Part shown: positions 47,474 through 55,744 of the stretch, in pieces
Layout of the letters: the number at the start of each line of letters is the position of its first letter
Position numbering within the stretch: position 1 is the stretch's first letter
DNA from: Candidatus Opimibacter skivensis
GTDB lineage: Bacteria; Bacteroidota; Bacteroidia; Chitinophagales; Saprospiraceae
Assembly: GCA_016721905.1 (NCBI GenBank)
Contig: JADKHH010000029.1
Location: forward strand, 124,001 to 188,000
Length of the DNA: 64,000 bases
Reading direction: 5' to 3'
Program-made: the position numbers and the translations under genes
Notes under the pieces: generated by a model
Told to the model about the DNA's origin: nothing
Databases searched by the model: none
The model's input: only the letters and a program-made list of their open reading frames with translations

Positions 47474-47968
47474 TGTAAGAGAGTGAGAGAGTAAGAAGTA
47501 AGAGGGTGAGATGTGAGAAGTTATCTCTACGGACTTAAGGAGTGCTTAATGGAGGTTGCGATTTTTGTTATTTCTATGCTTTCTGGGATGAGCCATTCAA
47601 GCAGTTTTTGATCTCCGTATTTTGCGAGCGCGAAGAGTTGGAGCCAAAAAACAGATTCATCTGCTTCTTCAACAACAATGCAAATCTTTGCATGGTGTTC
47701 ATTTTTAGATCTGCCACGACAGAATGCCCTAAAGTTTGCTCCAACTGAAGTGCCAGCTTTGCATAATTGATAGGACATCACACGTGTTGCAGAATTAAAA
47801 GGAACTGTCTCAAGAAATTGGATCACCTTGAGCGCAAAGTTCATCGTTCGCTGCCTGAACATTTCGTTGAATTCCGCATTCGTCATCTTATAAATAATTT
47901 TTTAATTAACAATATCACGTATACCATCACCTCTTACTCTCTTACCTCTTACCTCTCACTCTCTTACA
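47474..47968. repeat. Inverted GTAAGAG/CTCTTAC arrays flanking a single gene
   Basis: A GTAAGAGAGTGAGAG-type array (47474-47519) and its inverse (47929-47968) bracket the four-helix-bundle gene. The right arm contains the stop codon of the following minus-strand gene. Confidence 0.7.
47527..47886 (-). CDS. Four-helix bundle protein (S23/IVP family)
   Basis: A 119-residue protein of the four-helix bundle family first known from intervening sequences in 23S rRNA genes. Family marks are FRQRTMNFALKVIQFLE, SYQLCKAGTSVGANFRAF and EEADESVFWLQLF. Molecular role is unknown. In this window it is a stand-alone gene between inverted low-complexity arrays, not in an rRNA gene, which suggests it has been moved as a unit. 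Confidence 0.85.
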   Translation of the reverse strand: MTNAEFNEMFRQRTMNFALKVIQFLETVPFNSATRVMSYQLCKAGTSVGANFRAFCRGRSKNEHHAKICIVVEEADESVFWLQLFALAKYGDQKLLEWLIPESIEITKIATSIKHSLSP

Positions 47969-48410
47969 AGTCCCAATGTTTCCTGCAAGGGCAGTATTCC
48001 TGTAATTCGCATTCAGGCGCGTATCCAGTGCAAAAGTCATAATGTAACATACCTCCAGGCAAAAACCAGGCTTCTTTTTTAAGCAACCCAATCATTAGGG
48101 GATAGGCTCTTTCTAGTGGCAAATTGGAGGGAAAATCTGCTTGCATATTCCAGGAAAACAGCATCTCATGGAAAGCGTCCATGATGGCTAGTAATTCCTC
48201 TTTCGACAACTGGTCAGCACCAGGGAATTGCTCAATGGATAACCCCGTGTGTTGGGCTAGCGAAGATGGAGGATCTGTTCCGGCAACCCAATTCTCAATG
48301 GCCTCCATTTCCATTTCAAAAGATGAAGGCATAGCCTTATCGGCATCAACAGAAGCAGAACGATGGGCTTTTTTAATATCCTCAATGAGAAATTCGGTAT
48401 ACGACTTCAT
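47964..48410 (-). CDS. Conserved hypothetical protein, Cys-rich C-terminus
   Basis: A 148-residue soluble protein. The N-terminal half is helical (MKSYTEFLIEDIKKAHR); the C-terminus carries four Cys and several His (HYDFCTGY, CELQEYCPCRKHW), which could bind a metal. I recognise no family. The TAA stop lies in the CTCTTAC array. A divergent gap of about 260 bases to the BNR gene end is filled by another array. Confidence 0.55.
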   Translation of the reverse strand: MKSYTEFLIEDIKKAHRSASVDADKAMPSSFEMEMEAIENWVAGTDPPSSLAQHTGLSIEQFPGADQLSKEELLAIMDAFHEMLFSWNMQADFPSNLPLERAYPLMIGLLKKEAWFLPGGMLHYDFCTGYAPECELQEYCPCRKHWDL

Positions 48411-48584
48411 ATAGTTTGATTTGAATTATTGGATTCAAACTATAAGTGTCTTTAGCGGCCCGAAATGTGACCAAAAACTTCAACTATTTTTCAAAAAGTG
48501 TAAAATTTAATCATTTTCTGTACCACCTTTGGATCCCGAAGCACCTTTTGCGGATACTTTTCACTCTCTTTTTTCAGGCAGAGA

Positions 48585-48690
48585 CACACTCTCACCCCTC
48601 TCTTACTCTCTCACTCTCTTACTCTCTTACTCTCTCACCCTCTCACTCTCTCACCTCTTACTCTCTTACCTCTTACTCTCTCACAATCAG
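48585..48690. repeat. CTTACTCT/CTCACTCT low-complexity array
   Basis: About 100 bases of degenerate CTCTTACTCTCTCACTC units. It runs into the 3' end of the BNR-repeat gene and supplies its TGA stop (48673-48675, minus strand). Confidence 0.8.
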
Positions 48691-50233
48691 TTGCTTTACC
48701 GTGGTCACAGTGTTATCAACTTCCAATTGAAGGATATACACCCCAGCAGGGATGTTCAGCTTGCCTGGGTCAATCCTTTCCACATACTTTCCATATCCTT
48801 TCTTCTCATCCGTGATGATGCGTTTGATGACATTTCCTTTTGTATCGAGAAGGGATAGGTTGACGACCGCTCGGGTGTGGAGCTTATAGGATACATAGAC
48901 CTCATCACTCGATGGATTCGGATAACTTTCAAAACTTAAACTCTGCGATGTATCAGATTCCGGTGCTACGGATGTAGTGAAGTCTTTTTCATCAGCCAGG
49001 TGTGTCCAGATACTCAGTTTACCTTTATGGAAGCGTGTCCAGATGGGGCGAACGATTCCATTGTGAGCGGTGATATTGGTATAGTCGCCGAAGAAAACAC
49101 CGGCATTCGGTTGGAATGGAGATTCACTTATGCGTCGGTTGATGAAAGTTTGGCCACCATCTTTTGAAAGAGCCATGTAAACATCGGTGGATTCATCATC
49201 ATGCTCGCGCCGGTCATAGAAGACAAAGTATAAGTAACCATTGGTCTGATCAATAGTCATCCAGGTGAAAAATTGTTGCTTGCCTGGAGCATCATCATTC
49301 ACGCGTATTGGGTTACTCCATGTGTTGCCGCCATCGGTAGATTTAGAGAGGAAGATGTCTGTATCATCACTACCGTTTCGCTGGTCTGACCAGTTGATAT
49401 AGATGGTGCCACGATTAGGGCCATTGCTCAGATCACAGGTAGTGACCGGAAGGCCATTGGCTCTGTATATCCCGGGAATAGCATAATCCCAACCTGTCGG
49501 CATAGGATCTACATGTATCTCATCTGCAAGCCATGTGGAACCCTTATCCAGGGATCGATCAAAGACGATTCCTTCAGGACCGGCCCAAGAAACATATACC
49601 TCACCATTGGGCCCCACAGCAGGGACCGCTCCCTCTACCGTATTGTCACTATCAATACAGTCACCGGATATTTTATTGATGCGCAATGCCGGGAGACCAT
49701 GTCAGACCTGCATCGGTAGATTTTGAAAAGAGAATGGCACTGCTATCCAGAGGGTTCGTACTTCCATAGACATCAAACTGGGTCCAGGTCAGGTAGATCG
49801 TATTGTCTGTGCGGTCGATGGCAAACCATTGCTTGTCTTGTGCCTTGGTACCATTGAGGCCTGTGTAGGAGCCATCATTCCATGTTTCACCATTGTCAGT
49901 CGTTTTCTGACAGACGATTCTGTCGATCCAATTGCCCGAAGATGGGTTGGAGAGATGGAAAAAATAAAAGTCACTATGGATATCCACTGCAATGGCAGGA
50001 TCTCCCCATACGCCATGACTGGATTGTAAGGAGCGAACTGACCAGGTGCGGCCGGTGTCAAGACTGATGTAGTATTGGTTGATATTGGCAGCCGCGATGA
50101 TGACATTCGGGTTGAGCGGATCCATCATGATCGACGGCTCATTGGGGAAGCCCTGGTCGTTGATCAGGATGTTTTGTGCTGTGGATAGGTACCAGAGGCA
50201 GCACATCAAAAAGATGCAGGATAATCTTGTCAT
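48673..50233 (-). pseudogene. Secreted BNR-repeat protein with sorting domain, one frameshift
   Basis: About 520 residues in two frames. The 5' piece begins with a signal peptide (MTRLSCIFLMCCLWYLSTAQ) and holds BNR-type Asp-box repeats (SLDTGRTWS, TTDNGETWN, STDAGLTWS). The frame breaks at about 49691-49693: reading one C fewer in the CCC run gives WSPALRINKISGD and joins the second piece, which holds more Asp boxes (SLDKGSTW, STDGGNTWS, SKDGGQTF). It ends in a type IX secretion sorting tail (FESYPNPSSDEVYVSY...AGVYILQLEV). It is a sialidase-like beta-propeller, but no sialidase catalytic set is seen, so substrate is unknown. The break may be a sequencing error. Confidence 0.8.
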
Positions 50234-50318
50234 ATAGGTATAAACGATAAAAGCCGGAATTTGTCTTCAAAGAAATGAATTCATTTCCATTGCGACTGGT
50301 TACGAATGCACTCGAATC

Positions 50319-50350
50319 AAAAAAATACCCCGAACCTATGTCCGGGGTAT
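50319..50350 (-). terminator. Terminator for a minus-strand transcript
   Basis: An ATACCCCG/CGGGGTAT stem with a 10-base loop is followed on the minus strand by seven T. No minus-strand gene ends here. A minus-strand promoter-like palindrome sits 300 bases away, so a short non-coding transcript is possible. Confidence 0.6.
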
Positions 50351-50352
50351 AT

Positions 50353-50378
50353 AATAGAAATCACACCACTTCGACAAA
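50353..50378. repeat. 26-bp exact inverted repeat, left copy
   Basis: This 26-base sequence (AATAGAAATCACACC...) recurs as an exact reverse complement at 54949-54974, just past the end of the nod-like gene. The pair encloses the first haloperoxidase gene and the nod-like gene. Confidence 0.85.
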
Positions 50379-50464
50379 TGATCTTAGCATTTTATGTTTT
50401 GCAGTAGGTGCTCAGAAAGAGTCGAGGAGGAATTTGATGTTGTATTCTCCCGGACTCCCTTATA

Positions 50465-50489
50465 AGAAATGTTTCACACCACATAAAAC
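50465..50489. repeat. 25-bp exact inverted repeat, left copy
   Basis: AGAAATGTTTCACACC plus nine more bases recurs as an exact reverse complement at 52288-52312, 14 bases behind the first haloperoxidase stop. The pair tightly brackets that gene. Confidence 0.85.
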
Positions 50490-50515
50490 CAATCTTATTT
50501 TCCTATGCTATGGGT

Positions 50516-50538
50516 TGTGCAATGACTTTTATTGCACA
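50516..50538. promoter_or_regulatory. Perfect 8-bp dyad TGTGCAAT-N7-ATTGCACA
   Basis: A perfect inverted repeat in the 646-base gap upstream of the first haloperoxidase gene. It could be an operator or an RNA hairpin. No protein that would bind it is identified. Confidence 0.4.
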
Positions 50539-50648
50539 CATGTTGTTATAGACTATTCCCTTCAGTTAAAGCGGCTGTTCTTCAGGATCTCATCCTGTAA
50601 CTCATATCAATCAATATTGCCAGCTTTGACTAAGCATCTGATTAAATA

Positions 50649-50666
50649 AAGACAAATATATCTTTA
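50649..50666 (-). promoter_or_regulatory. Palindromic promoter-like site, minus strand
   Basis: AAAGACAAATATATCTTT is an imperfect palindrome that contains TATATTTG (TAnnTTTG) on the minus strand. It matches, in inverted orientation, the site 165 bases downstream before the haloperoxidase gene, so the region has a divergent promoter pair. Confidence 0.5.
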
Positions 50667-50830
50667 TTATGGCATTCCAGTAAAATTTCGAAAAATGATA
50701 TATTTTCTAGAAGGCCATTCCCAACCAAGGAAAGAAGGGCCGCCAGCGTAAAGGATAAGCCAGCAGCCCAACTAAGGCAACCATCCATTTTAAACCGTTT
50801 TTTTCTAAAATATTTTGAAATTTGATAATT

Positions 50831-50848
50831 AAGGATATATTTGTCTTT
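50831..50848 (+). promoter_or_regulatory. Promoter and candidate operator of haloperoxidase gene 1
   Basis: AAGGATATATTTGTCTTT contains the -7 box TATATTTG (50836-50843), with TTTG 18 bases upstream as a -33 element. The same GGATATATTTGTC core lies at nearly the same distance (36 and 34 bases from box to ATG) before the second haloperoxidase gene. Confidence 0.6.
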
Positions 50849-50879
50849 AATTATTGTTCACGCTCAAAAACCGGAGCTT

Positions 50880-52273
50880 ATGCAACGTTTGAATTTTACT
50901 CGCTTTACAGCACTCTTTTTATTGATGGCATCCCTGATGATGGTGACATCATGTACCCCAGAGGATGACCCCATCCAAACAGAAAAATCCCTCGTAAAAG
51001 ACTATGATGCCAGTGTCCCTCTTCAATGGCACCAGTTATTCCTGGAAATTGACAGGTATTCGCCAGGGTATAGGCCACCTGCAGCAGCAAGGCTTCTGGC
51101 CTACACAAACCTGGCGGCCTACGAAGCTGCTGTACCTGGTATGCCTGAATACAACTCCCTCGTCTATGAGTTTCCGGGTCTTAGCCTTCCTTCGATTGAT
51201 GCCGGAAAGCAATACAATTGGCCCGTCTGTGTCAGTACAGCCTATGCTAATATGTTCAGGTACTTCTATCCCCACATCCGAGTCAGTGATGCTTATAAAA
51301 TTACCGCCCTGGAGGATAAATTACTTGATGAATATGGTGCAACATTAGCTCTTGATGTGCTGGAGCGATCAAAGCAATTTGGCTTTGAAATTGCACAGGC
51401 TGTTTTGCTTACAGTGAGACAGATACGTATGGACATGAGGCATATACCAATCCCCAACCTTCCTCTTACCATCCACCAGCTGTAGGACCAAATGCAGAAA
51501 AACTGTGGCAACCTACATTTCCGGATTACAGTGCGGCACTATTTCCCTATTGGGGCAAGGTTCGTCCTTTTGCAATGAGCCAATCTGATATTATTGCTCA
51601 ACCACCTATTCCGTACAGCGAACATTCGGAGTCACAGTTTTTTCAGCAAGCCAATGAAATCAGAATTATGGTCAACCTGGCTTCCTATACAACGCATTGG
51701 GTTGCCGAATTCTGGAGTGATGATTTTTTCGAAGTGACTTTCGAACCTGCGGGCAGGCAAATCGCTATTGCCAACATCCTCGTTGAACAGGATGACATCT
51801 CCATGGACAGAGCTCTTGAACTGTATGCCAAGATGGGGATGGCATTGTGTGATGCAGCCATTGCAGTGTGGAATTCAAAATATATCTATAATGTCCGCCG
51901 GCCGGTTGAATACATCCGTGATGTGATGGAACCAGGTTGGTTGACCATCCTCAATAACCCCCAGTCTGGTGAAAAGAGTGTTACTCCACCATTTCCAGCC
52001 TATCCATCAGGGCATTCCGGATTTGGTTCCTCCGGCAGTGCTATTATGGCGGATATTTTTGGAAACACTCATCCGTATACAGACGTATGCCATCAAAACC
52101 GAACTGAATTCAATGGAACACCACGTTCCTATAATACTATACTTGAAGCAGGACTCGAAAATGCATATAGTCGTTTGCCTCTTGGGGTTCATTTTCGAAT
52201 GGATTGCGATGAAGGCGTCAGGTTAGGATACCTCGCGGCTACAAGAGTGAATGCACTACCATGGTATAAATAG
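50880..52273 (+). pseudogene. Vanadium-dependent haloperoxidase-like protein 1, one frameshift
   Basis: About 464 residues of a PAP2-superfamily vanadate enzyme, starting with a lipoprotein-like signal (MQRLNFTRFTALFLLMASLMMVTSC). The vanadate-binding motifs are all present: K-x6-R-P in KYIYNVRRP, PSGH near 52004, and R-x5-H-x3-D in SRLPLGVHFRMD. The family uses H2O2 to oxidise halides; a phosphatase role cannot be excluded. The frame breaks at the T run 51403-51406: one added T restores AVFAYSETDTYGHEAY and joins the 51486-52273 part. A paralogue lies inverted at 55745-57130. A 25-base exact inverted repeat brackets the gene. Confidence 0.82.
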
Positions 52274-52327
52274 TAATATGAGATTTTGTTTTATGTGGTG
52301 TGAAACATTTCTAATAGTTTGAGTTAT

Positions 52328-52353
52328 GGAGGGATGCAGTATTGCATCCCTCC
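52328..52353 (+). terminator. Hairpin behind haloperoxidase gene 1
   Basis: A perfect 10-bp stem, GGAGGGATGC/GCATCCCTCC, with a 6-base loop, 54 bases past the stop codon. The T tract is poor, so termination strength is uncertain. Confidence 0.55.
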
Positions 52354-52516
52354 TGAAACTCTCTCTTTTCTAATCCATCCTGAATTCTAACTACCCATCA
52401 CCCTTGTGATGCTTTTTGAAAGCGTAGTTGCTTTCAAGTGGACATTGGTTTGTCATCAACAGAATGCATTAAAAACTTCAATCCCTTTCCTCCGATGTAA
52501 TCTAAATAACTTGCTT

Positions 52517-54908
52517 ATGGAATCTTCAGGCAATTCAAATGGTAGCGGTACCAACGGATCCGCACCTAAAAGCATCTCCTATTTCATGAACACCAAAAAC
52601 TGGTGGGGCCCACTGACCTTTATCGCCATCATTAGTATACTGGGCGTTGGGATGATTGGATTTCAGACGTACCATGATGCACCTCCAATGGCCGGATTTA
52701 TATCAGATAAAGGGGATGAATTGATTACCAAAGAATCGCTTGTGGCAGGGCAGATCATATTTCATAAATATGCGCTGATGGAGTACGGCAGCTTTTTTGG
52801 TGATGGTGCCCAACGCGGGCCTGACTTTACTGCTGAGGCATTACATCAGGTGTCCGTGTTTATGACGGATTACAAAATCGCGAATTTCAAAGAAGCAAAA
52901 GGCATCGAGCCAGATGACCTGGAGTCCAGAATGCTTGGCGAACAAGTTAAAGATGAACTGAAGGTAAACCGCTATGATAAAAAGTCAAATACAGTCATGC
53001 TTTCAGAGGCACAGACGTATGCCTACAATAAGCTCATCACCTATTATACCGATCTCTATATCGATAAGAATACGGATGATAAATTTCCCCCTGTCGGATA
53101 TATCGCAAGCCGTCAAGAGGTGGCCGATCTTAGTTCTTTTTTCTTTTGGGGCGCCTGGGTATGTGTAACACAACGTCCTGGGAGTAGTTACAGTTATACG
53201 CATAACTGGCCTTTTGATCCCGATGCGGGCAACACGCCTACATCGCCTGTCATCCTGTGGAGTGTACTGGGCTTGTTGGGTTTTGTGCTGGCCTGCGGTC
53301 TGGTGCTCTATTACATTGGTCAGTACAATCAATTGTCGAATAAATTTTTCAAACCCCCGGTGCGTGATTTATTCACCATTGAAAAGGTCAGGAATTTTTC
53401 ACCGACAAAAACACAAAGGGCGACCTTTAAATTCTTTTTTGTGGCTATTCTTTTATTTTTTCTTCAGGTATCCAGCGGACTTATTACCATTAATGATTTT
53501 ATAAATTATCTGGGATACGTCGGTATCAATATTGTCGGTGATGTCCCCGTGACTATTTCCCGCAGTTGGCATTTAATGCTGGCGCTGTATTGGATATCTA
53601 CATGCTGGATCGCCTCTTCTATTTTTATTCTACCCATTTTATCAAAGAAGGAAGTGCCGGGTCAGTTGCGGTTGATCAACATCCTATTTGTTTTATTATT
53701 TATCCTTGTTGGCGGATCACTGGTGGGGATGGTGATGGGTCCATTAGGACTGATGGGGGAATGGTCTAATTTTCTTGGCCATCAGGGATGGGAGTTTGTT
53801 GATTTTGGAAAAGTCTACCAAATACTCCTGATGGGCATATTCATATTGTGGGGCATTGTGGTCTACAGGGGCATCAAACCATCCCTGATAAAACACGAAC
53901 CCTGGAACTTACCAAACTGGATCATGTATTCTGTCATTGGCATACCCTTGCTCTTCCTGTCCGGATTTGTGGCACGGCCGGAAACCAATTTTGTCATTGC
54001 CGATTTCTGGCGATGGATGGTTATTCATATGTGGGTGGAAGCTTTTTTGAAGTTTTCATTACCGTCATAGTCAGTTATCTGATGGTCCTGATGGGGCTCG
54101 TGAGCCGACAGGCAGCTATACGTGTTGTTTATTTTGCAACCATCTTATTTTTAGGAACAGGTCTTTTGGGAATATCCCATAATTTCTACTGGAATGCCAA
54201 GCCGGTAGTCACCATGGCATTAGGCAGTATTTTTTCTACGCTGCAATTTGTTCCTTTGATATTACTCACAGTTGAAGCCTGGCGTTTTAAAAATATGCCA
54301 AAACTCGCCGTAGGTGATGTGGCATATAAGAATCTTGGTGACTTTGGTTTTGCTGAAGTCTTTCTATTTCTGATTGCCGTCAATTTCTGGAATTTCTTTG
54401 GCGCCGGCGTATTGGGTATCATCATCAACCTGCCGATCATGAATTATTTTGAGCACGGCACATACCTGACCATCAACCATGCGCATGCCGCATTGATGGG
54501 CGTGTATGGAAACATATCCCTTGCTGCTTTTCTCTTTGCCTCTAAACTCCTCATCAAACCGGGAAACTGGAATAAGCAAATCATCAAGGTATCCTTCTGG
54601 TGTATCAATTTGGGGCTCATGCTCATGGTCCTGCTTGATCTTTTTCCAGCAGGCGCTATTCAATTTAAAGCCGTCGTCGACCAGGGACTTTGGTTCGGCC
54701 GTTCAGCTGAATTTATCGAAGGGATATTTTTAAATCGTTCACCTGGCTCAGAGGCATCGGTGCAACTGTCTTCTATGCCGGCGGGGTGATTCCATTGGTA
54801 TGGTTTGTCATCACCAGGATGAATTCGATCAAGAAGTGGCAACCTGAAGTGGCCGGTATTCCTGATATTGAACCTTTGCCAGAACCAATGCTTCAGGAAG
54901 CCGATTAG
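52517..54908 (+). pseudogene. nod: NO dismutase-like (Nod) qNor homologue, two homopolymer frameshifts
   Basis: About 798 residues of the quinol NO reductase family, with the qNor N-terminal signature YGSFFGDGAQRGPDFTAEALH and about 14 helices. Start is the ATG of MESSGNSNGSG. Frame breaks lie at the T runs 54043-54048 and 54727-54731; one T added at each restores HMWVEAFFEVF and EGIFFKSFTW. FeB-site residues (corrected numbering): H504 and E508 are kept, but GISHNFYW gives H555-N556 where qNor has His-His, and STLQFVP gives Q577 where qNor has Glu. The qNor quinol motif AHYxVEGxxF is replaced by TINDFINYLG, and the late GD is GA. These are the substitutions reported for Nod, which is thought to split NO into N2 and O2. 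Family is certain; dismutase function is inferred. Confidence 0.83.
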
Positions 54909-54979
54909 GATATATTCACAGGCAGTCATGATCAGCTTGTGGAAGACTTTTGTCGAAGTGGTGTGATTTCTATTTTAGT

Positions 54980-55007
54980 GCCCTGGTCTTTAAGGCCAGG
55001 GCCTTTT
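54980..55007 (+). terminator. Terminator behind nod-like gene
   Basis: A GCCCTGG/CCAGGGC stem with a 9-base loop followed by CTTTTG, 71 bases after the stop. It overlaps the end of the right 26-base inverted repeat area. Confidence 0.7.
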
Positions 55008-55210
55008 GATCTTCCGTCTTTAGGGCTTCTGCCCACCCAAATTTCCGAAGAAGCCTTGATGTTTAAATGATTATTCTGCCGGATGGCCGGTTGCGTGACA
55101 GCGGGCGGAAGCAGAAGAGTGTTAAGTCGAAGCATTGTTACTTTTTCGGCAAGAAAAGTAAACATTTCCTTGAGGAATTTTCAATTACTTTGCCTCTCAA
55201 ATGACCCAAT

Positions 55211-55656
55211 ATGTTTTCTAAATCAACAGAGTATGCTTTGCGGGCCATCATTTACCTGGCGCAGAAAAGTTCGGTGGATCATAAAATAGGGATTACCGAA
55301 TTGTCAGAAGCTATTGATAGCCCAAAATCCTTTACAGCGAAAATTCTGCAAAACTGACCAAAGACAATTTGCTGATCAATTCAGTCACAGGTCCTACCGG
55401 CGGATTTTTTCTGACAGACCAGTCAAAGAAGAAATCATTGCTTCATGTCCTTACCCTGCTGGAGGATGAAGGGATTATCACAGGGTGCATTTTGGGATTG
55501 AAGGAATGTTCCGAAAAGAATCCATGCCCCATGCATGGTGAGTATAAAAAGATCAAACCACAACTGCTGGATATGCTGGACAATAAAACCATACTTGAAC
55601 TGGCCAAAGACATGAAGGATCCCCGGGTTGTCATTCATAATATTGGCAGGAAATAG
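55211..55656 (+). pseudogene. Rrf2 family regulator (NsrR/IscR-like), one frameshift
   Basis: About 148 residues. The winged-helix N-terminus is typical of Rrf2 proteins (MFSKSTEYALRAIIYLAQ, ITELSEAIDSPKSFTAKILQ). The frame breaks at the A run 55350-55353; one added A gives ILQKLTKDNLLIN and joins the rest. The C-terminal part has three Cys (GCILGLKECSEKNPCPMH), spaced as Cys-x6-Cys-x6-Cys-like, near the cluster of NsrR and IscR that holds a NO- or redox-sensitive Fe-S centre. Placed beside the NO enzyme gene, it is the likely NO-responsive regulator of the locus (inference). The 302-base gap before it shows no gene. Confidence 0.8.
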
Positions 55657-55681
55657 GTATGTATACGATCTGGTGTTACAC

Positions 55682-55719
55682 AAAAAAGAGGAACGGTTTC
55701 GGCCATTCCTCTTTTTTTT
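55682..55719. terminator. Bidirectional terminator between Rrf2 and haloperoxidase 2
   Basis: AAAAAAGAGGAA and its complement TTCCTCTTTTTT form a 12-bp stem with A and T tracts on both sides. It lies between the convergent ends of the regulator gene and the second haloperoxidase gene. Confidence 0.85.
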
Positions 55720-55744
55720 GCCACACACATTGGCAAGTTTCTTT

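Noticed and set aside
50412..50460. Minus-strand SPGEYNIKFLLDSF ending in a stop, as a gene remnant
   Set aside because: Only 15 codons, with a stop codon directly upstream; too short to support.
52517..54908. Ordinary quinol NO reductase
   Set aside because: The His-Asn and Gln substitutions and the missing quinol-site residues do not fit a working qNor.
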